A stretch of 10,527 nucleotides of DNA from assembly GCA_945872225.1 (NCBI GenBank), contig CAMBZK010000027.1, positions 1 through 10,527 on the forward strand, in the 5' to 3' direction. The notes under the pieces were generated by a model that saw nothing but the letters and a program-made list of their open reading frames with translations, did not search any database and was not told the origin of the DNA. This document shows positions 1 through 7,165 of the stretch, piece after piece (position 1 is the stretch's first letter; every line of letters begins with the position of its first letter). The DNA comes from a candidate division TM6 bacterium UASB124 (lineage in GTDB: Bacteria > Babelota > Babeliae > Babelales > RVW-14). The position numbers were made by a program, and so were the translations under genes.

Positions 1-670
1 GCGCTACTGGTTGTCCAAAAAGGTAGGCAATAAGCATAGAGCCACCGAGGTTAATGAGCAGTGCTACCCCAATAAACAGAGAGATGAGCGGCATATTATA
101 AAAACAGAGGTTGATCCCACGTTCAATAGCGCTTAAAAAATTAGTAAAAGTGGGAATAGCGGTATCAAGCCAATAAAAAATAACCATCAGGCCGCAAGCG
201 CGTAAACAGAGTGCTGGGAGCCAAGGAATGCCAGGGAGCGTGCTAATGCCAGTTAGTGATACAAGCATATACAGCCCTAGAAAAAACATGAGCGGCGGCA
301 GCATGGTGATTTGGCAATATTTAAGGACATTGACTGCGCAGTACACATAGTCATCAGATGCTTCTTCTCTGCGCATAAGCAAGAAAAAAAAGGTGGATGC
401 TAAGAACCAGACGATTGACTGGATAAACAAAACGGCGAGTAAGATAAACGAGTGTTTTTTTGCAATGGCTTGTAGTGCTTCTGGGCTCGAGGTGTAGTTG
501 CCAAGGAGCAAAAAGAGCCCAGCATCGGCAAGTAAGAGCAACCAAAAAGAGCGAACAAATGCATAAGATCCCTTGCCAAGGCTTTTGATACTCGATGTGA
601 CGAGCGTAAGCAGGCGATGTGGCTTGAGTACATCAAGAGCATTTTTCCAAGCGAGTAATATTGCATGCAT
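1..670 (-). CDS. Polytopic membrane protein, unknown function (3' end outside window)
   Basis: The frame starts with ATG at 670 and stays open to the window edge, giving 223 residues without a stop. It begins MHAILLAWKNALDVLKPHRL. After a short amphipathic N-terminus it has about five or six hydrophobic segments, for example around residues 42-57, 74-99, 119-138, 145-166 and 194-216, so an inner-membrane location is likely. Only 8 bp separate it from the stop of the upstream gene, so the two probably form one transcript. I see no good Shine-Dalgarno site, which suggests translational coupling. It resembles the upstream protein weakly: both open with a Trp-Lys/Leu-rich helix, and both have an S-x-x-x-x-G-x-x-L-x-F-Y-x-x-P stretch before a late membrane segment. 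I do not recognise the family. The alternative frame beginning at 666 gives no coherent membrane topology and ends early. Confidence 0.75.
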   Translation of the reverse strand, partial: MHAILLAWKNALDVLKPHRLLTLVTSSIKSLGKGSYAFVRSFWLLLLADAGLFLLLGNYTSSPEALQAIAKKHSFILLAVLFIQSIVWFLASTFFFLLMRREEASDDYVYCAVNVLKYCQITMLPPLMFFLGLYMLVSLTGISTLPGIPWLPALCLRACGLMVIFYWLDTAIPTFTNFLSAIERGINLCFYNMPLISLFIGVALLINLGGSMLIAYLFGQPVA

Positions 671-678
671 AGGTGTGG

Positions 679-1350
679 TTATTCGAAAATAAGGTGAAAG
701 TATGTGTGTTTTAAACGGATATAAAATACCGTTAGTGACGCGTAATTTACGAAGTGAATAATTGCTAAAAGTGGAATGCTAATCCCCGGCAAGTAGCCAT
801 CAAGCAGGTACGATAACTTGTACCAACCGACGTTGATGATGGTTTTGCCAAGCGCCAAAATAAGCGCAGCGGGGAGTAGGTAAAACAGCGCTTTTCCTGT
901 CCGTAGCAACGATTGTGTGTAGTCGTGAATGCTTTGATTTGAGTCAAAGAAAAAGAGTAATACCAGTGCAGCTAGGGGCAAAAAATAGGGGCCAACAAGC
1001 AAATAGGTAAGAATAACTGCCCACATGGTGCGAGGAAAATAGGCGAGATAATACGCTTTATCTTTCCGTTCGATTGATGGGCGCATGCTGGCGATGTAGG
1101 CAAAGAGCAACGTAATGTGCAGGAGTACGGCAATGTTGGTGCTAAGGTTTGGCAAAGCGCCCATAATTTTTGGGGCATGGCCAAGGTGCAGCACCACGAG
1201 CGCGACGTATGCCCACCAGAAATAGGAAAGCATCAGCGGGGCCGAAAGCTTAATGGTGTTAAGGCAGGCTAGGAGATAGGTGGAAAATGTTGCCCGGTGG
1301 AATAATTTAAGCGAATCTTTCCAATGTGTTAGAAGCTGCGCATAGTTCAT
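679..1350 (-). CDS. Polytopic membrane protein, unknown function
   Basis: This 223-residue protein has about six predicted membrane segments: roughly residues 34-58, 70-88, 108-137 (probably a hairpin), 155-172 and 190-212. A positively charged loop (RPSIERKDK, around 90-98) separates the first and second halves. The N-terminus (MNYAQLLTHWKDSLKLFHRA) is amphipathic and is not a signal peptide. The start at 1350 has an AAGGA ribosome site (plus-strand 1357-1361) six bases upstream. It is the first gene of a likely two-gene transcript running off the left edge, and the downstream neighbour looks like a diverged paralog. No catalytic motif is visible. A permease subunit or an integral membrane accessory protein are equally possible, and I do not assign a function. 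Confidence 0.8.
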   Translation of the reverse strand: MNYAQLLTHWKDSLKLFHRATFSTYLLACLNTIKLSAPLMLSYFWWAYVALVVLHLGHAPKIMGALPNLSTNIAVLLHITLLFAYIASMRPSIERKDKAYYLAYFPRTMWAVILTYLLVGPYFLPLAALVLLFFFDSNQSIHDYTQSLLRTGKALFYLLPAALILALGKTIINVGWYKLSYLLDGYLPGISIPLLAIIHFVNYASLTVFYIRLKHTYFHLIFE

Positions 1351-1421
1351 ATAGATTCCTTTTTAGTGATGGCAAAAAGATATCGCAAGGTTACACCAAA
1401 ACTGCTGATGATTCAAAGCTG

Positions 1422-1427
1422 ATTATA
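1422..1427 (-). promoter_or_regulatory. Candidate -10 box for the membrane-protein pair
   Basis: The minus strand reads TATAAT here, about 72 bases upstream of the ATG at 1350. No good -35 lies at 17-18 bases: the best candidates are T-rich with poor matches. The promoter may therefore be weak or activator-dependent. The call rests on the perfect -10 alone. Confidence 0.35.
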
Positions 1428-1485
1428 GCTATCGTGCCCAGTGCTGCATAAAAGAAAATAAAAAAAGGCCAAATAAAAGTCTTCA

Positions 1486-1515
1486 TTGACAAGTGTAAAA
1501 TTTAAAAATTACAAT
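1486..1515 (+). promoter_or_regulatory. Sigma-70-type promoter for topA
   Basis: TTGACA at 1486-1491 and TACAAT at 1510-1515 are separated by 18 bases. That is a perfect -35 and a five-of-six -10, oriented toward topA. Transcription from here would give a 5' leader of roughly 120 bases. The rest of the 1351-1640 gap is A/T-rich, and I see no other gene in it. Confidence 0.6.
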
Positions 1516-1539
1516 GGAGACAGTTGCCGCATAAAGTCT

Positions 1540-1567
1540 TTGACAAATGCGTGGCGCTTGGTAAAAC
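1540..1567 (+). promoter_or_regulatory. Second candidate topA promoter
   Basis: A second perfect TTGACA (1540-1545) is followed after 16 bases by TAAAAC (1562-1567), a four-of-six -10. It lies just downstream of the first promoter. It may be a tandem promoter or a chance match; the first is the better candidate. Confidence 0.3.
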
Positions 1568-1640
1568 AAAGACCTTGCATTGGAAAACAATGACGGCATG
1601 CATGAAATAGGGACGTGCGTGTTGTATGTAACTGGGGGGA

Positions 1641-3920
1641 ATGGGCATGCGAAGAAAAAAAACTATGAATGAATCTGGACCAAAGTTATTAATCGTAGAG
1701 TCTCCTGGTAAAATCAAAACAATCTCAAAATTCTTGGGTAAGGATTTTCGGATCATGTCGACCGTGGGGCACATCAAAGATCTGCCGCAGCGCCGCATAG
1801 GGATTGTTGTTGATGAAAAAACGGGAGCTATTGATCTCAAGTACGACGTACTTAAAGATAAAGCTAATGTGATTGCTGACATTTGCAAACAAGCTCGCGT
1901 CTCAAGCGAGATTTTTCTAGCGGCTGACCCTGATCGTGAGGGGGAGATTATCGCTTGGCATATTGGCCAGGAGATTGAAAAGGTTTTTACCGATCCTGCG
2001 CGCATTCATCGCATAACGTTTAACGAAATTACCAAATCAGCGATTCAAGAGGCAATTCAGCACCCGGCTTCTGTTGACATAAATAAAGTAGGTGCTCAGC
2101 AGGCTCGTCGTGTTCTTGACCGCTGGGTGGGCTACGAAGTGTCGCCTATTTTGTGGCGTAAAATTAGCAAAGGTCTTTCTGCTGGTCGTGTGCAGTCAGT
2201 AGCACTCCTGCTGATCTGTGATCGCGAAGCAGAGGTTGTAGCCTTTAAGCAAGAAGAATATTGGTCAGTGCATGCGCTCTTTTTGGCAACGGCAAAAGCT
2301 GAAGTCTTGGCAGAGCTGGTAAAAATCAGCGGCAAAAATGCGGTGATTGATTCCAAAGAGCAGGCAGATAAGATCCTTGTTGATATCAAAAAACATCAGT
2401 TTACGATTACCAAAATTACTGAAAAAAAGCGCTTAAAAAATCCAGCACCGCCATTTATGACCAGTACCTTGCAGCAAGATGCGTACAACAAGCTTGGTTT
2501 TTCTGTTGATAAAACCATGTCGGTTGCCCAACGTCTTTACGAAGGTATTCCACTGGCAGACAAGAGCGGTTCAGAAGCGCTGATTACGTACATGCGTACC
2601 GATTCGTTGCGGATTGCTGACAGTGCGTTGGCTACGGTGCGTGAGTTTATTGGCAAAGAGTATGGCAAAGAGTATCTGCCAAAATCAGCATTTATGTACG
2701 GCAAGAAGGGCGCACAAGACGCGCACGAAGCCGTGCGTCCGATTGATGTGAGCATTACGCCAGCCTACGTTGCAAAATACGCCTCAGCTGAAGAAGCAAA
2801 ACTGTATGGGTTAATTTGGAAGCGCTTTGTAGCGTGCCAAATGGAGCCAGCAGAATACCACCAACGCCAAGTCACCATTGATGGTGGTGTGTACCAGTTC
2901 CGTGCTACCGGATCAACGCTTATTTTTGATGGCTTCTTAAAAGTGTACGAAATTGAAGATGAAGACGATGAAAAATCGGTAAAGATTCCTAAAGACATCA
3001 AAGAGAGTGATGCTCTTGGTATCAAAAAGCTTGATTCAAAGCAGCACTTTACGCAGCCACCACCACGCTACACTGAAGCGTCGCTGGTTAAAGAGCTTGA
3101 AAAGCGTGGCATAGGCCGACCAAGTACCTACAACGCGATTATCTCGACCATCCAAAAACGTGCCTACTGCACGCGTGAAAACAAGCGCTTTGTGCCAACC
3201 GAGCTTGGTAAAAAAGTAAGCGAGATGTTGGCGCAGAACCTGCCCGACATTATCAACGTCACCTTTACCGCAAAGATGGAAGAGGACCTTGATAAAATTG
3301 CGCAAGGTGGCGCTAATCGTGACACCGTGCTGAACGAATTTTATGCGAAATTTAAAAAAGACCTGGTTGCTTTTGGTGGCAATGTCACCGATAAAAAAGC
3401 CATAGAGACTGATCTGTCATGTCCAACGTGCCAAAATATATTGGTAATTCGCTTTAGCCGTAATGGTGAATTCGTTGGCTGCTCTAAGTTTCCTGAATGT
3501 ACGTTTACATCTAACTTCTCTCGTAAAGAAAGTGGGGAAATCGTGCTAGAAGATAAAGAACAAGCTAATTTAGGCTCGTGCCCACAGTGCAGCAAGGCTA
3601 TGGTCAAGCGCATGAGTAAGTACGGTCCCTTTATTTCGTGCTCCGGGTATCCTGAGTGCAAATACATCCACCAAGACAAGCTCAAAATGCCATGCCCAAC
3701 GTGTGGAGGCGATTTGGTTAAGCGTCGTTGGAAGGGTGGTTCATTCTGGGGTTGTTCTAAGTACCCGGGTTGTAAGTTTGCTATTTTTGGCCAGGTTGAA
3801 GAGACGCCGTGCCCTCAGTGCAAGAGCCCGTATCTGCTTTCTCTTTTTGATAAAAAGAACGAGACAACCAAGCTCAGTTGCGCTAACAAAGAGTGTGGCT
3901 ATTCGGTTGCTAAAGAATAA
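1641..3920 (+). CDS. topA: DNA topoisomerase I (type IA)
   Basis: The product relaxes negatively supercoiled DNA by transient single-strand cleavage and passage, a core housekeeping activity. The 759-residue protein has a TOPRIM domain (about residues 15-120) with LLIVESPGKIKTI and the acidic metal triad in AADPDREGE (D96, D98, E100). The catalytic tyrosine is Y317 in LITYMRTDS. The GRPSTY motif is at 492-497 and the AGRVQSVAL motif at 181-189. Four C-terminal C4 zinc ribbons follow, starting at C594, C647, C685 and C724, each with a CPxC or CPQC knuckle. Length and domain order fit the bacterial family. The start is uncertain. ATG at 1641 is the longest option, but GGGGGGA abuts it. ATG at 1647 is better spaced from that site, and ATG at 1665 gives the N-terminus most like relatives. 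It stands alone between a divergent operon and a convergent gene. Confidence 0.97.
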   Translation: MGMRRKKTMNESGPKLLIVESPGKIKTISKFLGKDFRIMSTVGHIKDLPQRRIGIVVDEKTGAIDLKYDVLKDKANVIADICKQARVSSEIFLAADPDREGEIIAWHIGQEIEKVFTDPARIHRITFNEITKSAIQEAIQHPASVDINKVGAQQARRVLDRWVGYEVSPILWRKISKGLSAGRVQSVALLLICDREAEVVAFKQEEYWSVHALFLATAKAEVLAELVKISGKNAVIDSKEQADKILVDIKKHQFTITKITEKKRLKNPAPPFMTSTLQQDAYNKLGFSVDKTMSVAQRLYEGIPLADKSGSEALITYMRTDSLRIADSALATVREFIGKEYGKEYLPKSAFMYGKKGAQDAHEAVRPIDVSITPAYVAKYASAEEAKLYGLIWKRFVACQMEPAEYHQRQVTIDGGVYQFRATGSTLIFDGFLKVYEIEDEDDEKSVKIPKDIKESDALGIKKLDSKQHFTQPPPRYTEASLVKELEKRGIGRPSTYNAIISTIQKRAYCTRENKRFVPTELGKKVSEMLAQNLPDIINVTFTAKMEEDLDKIAQGGANRDTVLNEFYAKFKKDLVAFGGNVTDKKAIETDLSCPTCQNILVIRFSRNGEFVGCSKFPECTFTSNFSRKESGEIVLEDKEQANLGSCPQCSKAMVKRMSKYGPFISCSGYPECKYIHQDKLKMPCPTCGGDLVKRRWKGGSFWGCSKYPGCKFAIFGQVEETPCPQCKSPYLLSLFDKKNETTKLSCANKECGYSVAKE

Positions 3921-3935
3921 TCCAGTTTAAAAAAT

Positions 3936-3986
3936 AAAAAGAAGAGCCAGGGGCTGCGGTTGTTGCAGCCCCTGGCTCTTCTTTTT
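3936..3986. terminator. Bidirectional intrinsic terminator between topA and the LRR gene
   Basis: A perfect 22-bp inverted repeat (3936-3957 and 3965-3986) surrounds a 7-base loop. Its GC-rich centre (GAGCCAGGGGCTGC) is flanked by A5 on the left and T5 on the right, so it has a U-tract for transcripts from either side. It lies 15 bp after the topA stop and 7 bp after the LRR gene stop. Confidence 0.93.
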
Positions 3987-3993
3987 ATGCAGT

Positions 3994-5976
3994 TTAACTA
4001 ATAATGCAGGTCCCGCTATCAGATAGATCATCGTGTGTTGCTGAGGCGCCAGCGCCGCCAGCTGATCCAGATCCACCGCCGCCAAGTGTACTCGCGGATT
4101 GCTCTCTGGTAATGCGTGCACGATTGGTGGCTATAAAATCATCTAATCGTTTTAAGTCATAAAGGCGTGGTAAGCTGCCACGCTCTATGATACTTGTGCA
4201 GTTTGTATAAGAAAAGATTTGCAGATTTGGAAGCACAGGGATGGTCGTGAGGGCTGTGCAGTTCTCGGCACCAAGCACTTGTAGGTTGGGAAGCGCGGCG
4301 ATGGCAGTCAGCGCTGTGCAGTTACCGACTACCAGGGTTTGCAGATTTGGAAGCACAGGGATGGTAGTGAGGGCTGTGCACTTGTCGGCACCAAGCACTT
4401 CTAGGTTGGGAAGCACGGCGATGGCAGTCAGCGCTGTGCAGTTATTGACCACCAGGCTTTGCAGATTTGGAAGCACAGGGATGGTAGTGAGGGCTGTGCA
4501 GTTGGTGGTATTAAGTATTTCTAGATTTGGAAGCACAGGGATGGTAGTGAGGGCTGTGCAGTTGGTGGTATTAAGTATTTCTAGGTTGGGAAGCACGGCG
4601 ATGGCAGTCAGCGCTGTGCAGTTATTGACCACCAGGGTTTGCAGATTTAGAAGCACAGGGATGGTAGTGAGGGCTGTGCAGTTGTCGGCACCAAGCACTT
4701 GTAGGTTGGGAAGCGCGGCGATGGCAGTCAGCGCTGTGCAGTTACCGACTACCAGGGTTTGCAGATTTAGAAGCACAGGGATGGTAGTGAGGGCTGTGCT
4801 GTTGGTGACCCGCAGGGTTTGCAGATTTGGAAGCACAGGGATGGTAGTGAGGCCTGTGCAGTTGGTGGCATCAAGAAAAATTAGCTTAGGGGCTAAGAGG
4901 TGGTCATTACTGTTGATATGTGGATTATTCCGCATAAAAAGCCTTGTCAAATGCGGAGCAAAAATTTGTAATGGTTTTGTGTGTGGAAGAATGTTCACCA
5001 TTGTTATGTTTGTGATATTATTGCTAGCGCAGGCAAGATGAATAAGCAACTGTTGTTGTAACTCTGTTGTAAGGCTTGCAAAATTCAGTCTTAGGGAACC
5101 GTTGTTGAAGTAGCAAGTAGTGCTCATATCAATTGGGGTTGGATTTGTTGCTGTCGGTTCTTGATTGAGGTTTATTCTACCAGGGTTGTCAGGGTGCATA
5201 GTCCAAACAAATTGATAGGCAAGGCGTAGTACATGATTTTCGTGATCGAGTTCATCAAATGCTGCTTGCGCATGGGCTAGTATTGTGCCTGCTGGCAGGG
5301 CAGCTCGTGCTGCGGTAAGGGCTACTAGGTACGGGCGTTGCTCACGTGCAATAATCTCATTGTACGTTTTAAGGGCTGCTGCTCTAGTAGCGGCATTATC
5401 GCTTAAAAAACGTTCTTGTATTATTTTGTACGCATGAGCCAAGGAGTCTTCAGCTACTCGACTAACTCCTCTGATATGCCAACCGGCTTGTCTGTTTATC
5501 AAGAAGCCAACAATGCCTGGGGCAGGCTTGGCTGGGATTGGGTGTGGCCTAAGTAAAGCAGTGCCAACGGTGCCTGAAGCGGCTCCAGCGGCATGAGCGG
5601 CAGCGGATGCACCCAGGGCCATTGAAGATCCACCACCAGTACCGTCATCAAAGCCTGCGCCTGCGCCAGTACCAGCGCCGGCAGGGCCAGCTTCGGCGTG
5701 ATCGTCTTCGTGCATCGCTGAAGTATCGACGGGAGTGCTTTCTGTGCCAGCAGGATTACGGTGTTTTTGTTGTTGACGTGAGCCTTCTTCGTCTTCGCTA
5801 TGGCTGTAATCATCTTCAGAGTTGTAGTCATCGCCGTATGGATGGGTAGCGTAGGTATCGCCTTCGTCGTCAGAAAAGTCGTAACCACGACCACGTTTGC
5901 TAGCGGCATCAAGTGATGAGCTAGCAACTGAGCCAGCAAGAAGGGCGAGCAGGATCATTTTTGTATTCAGTTTCAT
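3994..5976 (-). CDS. Exported leucine-rich-repeat protein with C-terminal CaaX box
   Basis: This 660-residue protein starts with a Sec signal peptide (MKLNTKMILLALLAGSVA, cleavage likely after A18 or A24/A25). A strongly acidic linker follows (about 33-66, rich in D, E, S, Y), then a Gly/Ala-rich low-complexity stretch (96-140). A helical region of about 155-260 has no family I recognise. Residues 373-592 form eleven consecutive 20-residue LRRs, flanked by degenerate units at 353-372 and 593-612. The unit is CTALTTIPVLPNLQTLVVGN. It combines a 12-residue LxxLxVxNCxxL strand segment with a short IPxLPN loop, about the length of YopM/IpaH-type repeats. A Gly/Ser linker leads to the terminal DDLSDSGTCIIS, whose CIIS is a CaaX motif. 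The GGAGG ribosome site lies five bases before ATG. The start module and tail match the ankyrin gene next door. LRR domains bind proteins, so a host-facing surface or effector role is inferred, not shown. Confidence 0.92.
   Translation of the reverse strand: MKLNTKMILLALLAGSVASSSLDAASKRGRGYDFSDDEGDTYATHPYGDDYNSEDDYSHSEDEEGSRQQQKHRNPAGTESTPVDTSAMHEDDHAEAGPAGAGTGAGAGFDDGTGGGSSMALGASAAAHAAGAASGTVGTALLRPHPIPAKPAPGIVGFLINRQAGWHIRGVSRVAEDSLAHAYKIIQERFLSDNAATRAAALKTYNEIIAREQRPYLVALTAARAALPAGTILAHAQAAFDELDHENHVLRLAYQFVWTMHPDNPGRINLNQEPTATNPTPIDMSTTCYFNNGSLRLNFASLTTELQQQLLIHLACASNNITNITMVNILPHTKPLQIFAPHLTRLFMRNNPHINSNDHLLAPKLIFLDATNCTGLTTIPVLPNLQTLRVTNSTALTTIPVLLNLQTLVVGNCTALTAIAALPNLQVLGADNCTALTTIPVLLNLQTLVVNNCTALTAIAVLPNLEILNTTNCTALTTIPVLPNLEILNTTNCTALTTIPVLPNLQSLVVNNCTALTAIAVLPNLEVLGADKCTALTTIPVLPNLQTLVVGNCTALTAIAALPNLQVLGAENCTALTTIPVLPNLQIFSYTNCTSIIERGSLPRLYDLKRLDDFIATNRARITREQSASTLGGGGSGSAGGAGASATHDDLSDSGTCIIS
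3997..4008 (-). other. CaaX box (CIIS) codons of the LRR protein
   Basis: The last four codons before TAA encode Cys-Ile-Ile-Ser. In eukaryotes C-aliphatic-aliphatic-X with X = Ser is a typical farnesyltransferase substrate. A flexible Gly/Ser stretch (about residues 632-645) precedes the tail, which would leave it exposed. That it is modified is inference. Confidence 0.6.
4201..4860 (-). repeat. Tandem array of eleven 60-bp units encoding LRRs
   Basis: The period is exactly 60 bp, one unit per 20 residues, with no indels across 660 bp. Degenerate units flank it at 4141-4200 and 4861-4920. Two unit types largely alternate: one encodes LTTIPV and the other LTAIA(A/V). The half encoding the IP/LPN backbone is nearly invariant, while the half encoding the outer strand residues and the preceding asparagine region varies. 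Blocks 4261-4380 and 4681-4800 are 120-bp near-copies (three mismatches by eye). Units 4501-4560 and 4561-4620 share an identical variable half. The pattern indicates expansion by multi-unit duplication and exchange between units. Confidence 0.95.
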
Positions 5977-6019
5977 AGTAACCTCCAGAGATCAAATATC
6001 AATAGTATTTCATTTTGTA

Positions 6020-6048
6020 ATTATAACAAAGAGCCTGGTACTTGTCGA
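6020..6048 (-). promoter_or_regulatory. Sigma-70 promoter of the LRR gene
   Basis: On the minus strand TCGACA (6043-6048) is followed after exactly 17 bases by a perfect TATAAT (6020-6025). The leader to the ATG at 5976 is about 36 bases and ends with GGAGG. Core elements, spacer length and ribosome-site position match the ankyrin gene's promoter, so the two genes should be expressed together at a high basal level. Confidence 0.85.
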
Positions 6049-6055
6049 ATGGGGT

Positions 6056-6079
6056 AAAAACGGCATTTTTGCCGTTTTT
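6056..6079. other. Palindromic hairpin just upstream of the LRR promoter
   Basis: AAAAACGGCA and TGCCGTTTTT form a perfect 10-bp stem around a TTTT loop, 7 bp beyond the -35 box. A second copy at 7245-7268 keeps the stem with one mismatch, while its loop reads AAAA. It could be a second weak terminator insulating the cassette, or a protein-binding palindrome. Confidence 0.6.
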
Positions 6080-6111
6080 AAACCTGAAGAGGCCAGTTGC
6101 TGAGGGGCGGC

Positions 6112-6190
6112 AAAAAAAGAGCCCCGTTTGGCGACAGCCAGGCATAGCTCGATAGAGTGAAGACTGACGGGGAGGCCAAACGGGGCTCTT
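6112..6190 (-). terminator. Intrinsic terminator after the ankyrin gene, with expanded loop
   Basis: A perfect 16-bp stem (6117-6132 with 6175-6190; core GAGCCCCGTTTGGC) ends in a run of T on the minus strand. It lies 12 bp after the ankyrin gene stop. The loop is 42 bases, against 6 bases in the otherwise identical stem at 7302-7349. It therefore looks like a copy of that terminator that gained sequence in its loop. Confidence 0.85.
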
Positions 6191-6202
6191 GGTATCTTTG
6201 AG

Positions 6203-7165
6203 TTAGCTAATAACACAGCCTGCACCACTGAGTGATAGATCTTCTTCAACGATGCGTTTTTGGTTGCCTGCTGATGCTGAATTTAGTAGATCTACGATAT
6301 CATGTAACATCAAATTATTAGCCAATTGGCGGGGTGTTTCAAAGTCACTTTTGCCCATGTCTATGAGCTCAGGAAATGCATTGGTCAAGAACTGGATAAT
6401 AGAATAACAATTGTCTATTTCAGATAATGAACTAAATGATGGGACTTCCCCTAGCTTTTCTATAGTTGCTACCAGCGCTGTTCTTCCTTTATCATCTTTA
6501 ATTGTTGGGTCAGCGTGATACTTTTGACACAACAAGGTAACCATGTTGTAGTTGCAACGATCGATCGCCACATGAAGCTGTGTTGTCTGTGTCATGTAAA
6601 ATTTTTTCATGCTCCCTGGTAATGGAGATATTGCATTTTTTATTAGTTCATTAACATCAGCACCACGTTCTATGCAGGAGGCAACCCAGTGTTCGTGGCC
6701 ATGGTAAACAGCCTGTCCTAAATCAAAGGCTCCTATTGGAGGGGTTTTGATACGAAGGGTTGGGGGTGTTGGTGCGCTTGCTGCACAAGCAGCAGCTCCT
6801 GTTAAGCTCTCGTCATCAGCGCTTGTGCGTGCGCCAGTACCAGCGCCGGCAGGGCCAGCTTCTGTAGCTGTGGCAGCATGGGTGTCTGAAGCACTCTCGG
6901 GTGCGCTTTCATGATGAGCCGGGCTACTTTCTGTGCCAGCAGGATTACGGCGTTTTTGTTCTTGGCGTGAGCCTTCTTCGTCTTCGCTATGGCTGTAATC
7001 ATCTTCAGAGTTGTAGTCATCGCCGTATGGATGGGTAGCGTAGGTATCGCCTTCGTCGTTAGAAGAGTCGTAACCACGACCACGTTTGCCAGCGGCATCA
7101 AGTGATGAGCTAGCAACCGAGCCAGCAAGAAGGGCGAGCAGGATCATTTTTGTATTCAGTTTCAT
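6203..7165 (-). CDS. Exported ankyrin-repeat protein with C-terminal CaaX box
   Basis: This 320-residue protein shares its first 80 residues almost exactly with the LRR protein: the Sec signal peptide, the KRGRGYD segment and the acidic linker. A low-complexity linker (about 80-140, including EAGPAGAGTGA) follows. The core, about 145-297, has ankyrin-like helix pairs: FDLGQAVYHGHEHWVASCIERGADVN (147-172), TQLHVAIDRCNYNMVTLLCQKYHADPT (195-221), KGRTALVATIEK (226-237) and a last degenerate pair ending IVDLLNSA. The tail EEDLSLSGAGCVIS parallels the LRR protein's tail and ends in a CaaX box, CVIS. The GGAG ribosome site is six bases before ATG. Ankyrin repeats bind proteins. Legionella AnkB is a known bacterial ankyrin effector prenylated by its host, and the combination here is similar, but the Sec signal means export first goes to the periplasm. 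Host delivery is inference. Confidence 0.9.
   Translation of the reverse strand: MKLNTKMILLALLAGSVASSSLDAAGKRGRGYDSSNDEGDTYATHPYGDDYNSEDDYSHSEDEEGSRQEQKRRNPAGTESSPAHHESAPESASDTHAATATEAGPAGAGTGARTSADDESLTGAAACAASAPTPPTLRIKTPPIGAFDLGQAVYHGHEHWVASCIERGADVNELIKNAISPLPGSMKKFYMTQTTQLHVAIDRCNYNMVTLLCQKYHADPTIKDDKGRTALVATIEKLGEVPSFSSLSEIDNCYSIIQFLTNAFPELIDMGKSDFETPRQLANNLMLHDIVDLLNSASAGNQKRIVEEDLSLSGAGCVIS
6206..6217 (-). other. CaaX box (CVIS) codons of the ankyrin protein
   Basis: The last four codons before TAA encode Cys-Val-Ile-Ser. They align with CIIS of the LRR protein, and the residues before them (DLS-x-SG) are also conserved. Two paralogs with unrelated cores both end in a valid CaaX tetrapeptide, which argues that the terminus is kept for a reason. 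Confidence 0.6.

Larger units (their letters stand above)
5741..6132 (-). repeat. Duplicated start module, copy 1 (LRR gene)
   Basis: This stretch holds the first 78 codons, ribosome site, promoter and upstream hairpins of the LRR gene. It matches 6930-7322 at a constant offset of 1189, shifting by one base near 6112. In the coding part I count 7 mismatches in 236 bases. Weaker similarity continues into the Gly/Ala linker (near 5660-5700 against 6825-6865). Confidence 0.93.

Noticed and set aside
1502..2005. A 167-codon minus-strand frame over the topA start
   Set aside because: It is antisense to the conserved TOPRIM domain and reads as low-quality Ser/Pro-rich sequence, with no promoter or ribosome site.
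4201..4860. A CRISPR-like repeat array
   Set aside because: The units are contiguous, vary within one half, and encode an in-frame LRR. There are no constant repeats separated by unique spacers.
4241..5041. A long open frame on the plus strand through the LRR array (266 codons)
   Set aside because: It is antisense to the LRR repeats. Because the array has an exact 60-bp period, a stop-free frame repeats automatically. It has no ribosome site and no sensible protein features, while the minus-strand frame has a signal peptide, promoter and terminator.
5499..5939. An alternative minus-strand frame (146 codons), with a similar one at 6802-7128
   Set aside because: They resemble each other only because the underlying DNA is duplicated. 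They start inside the signal-peptide coding region in another frame and give implausible proteins.
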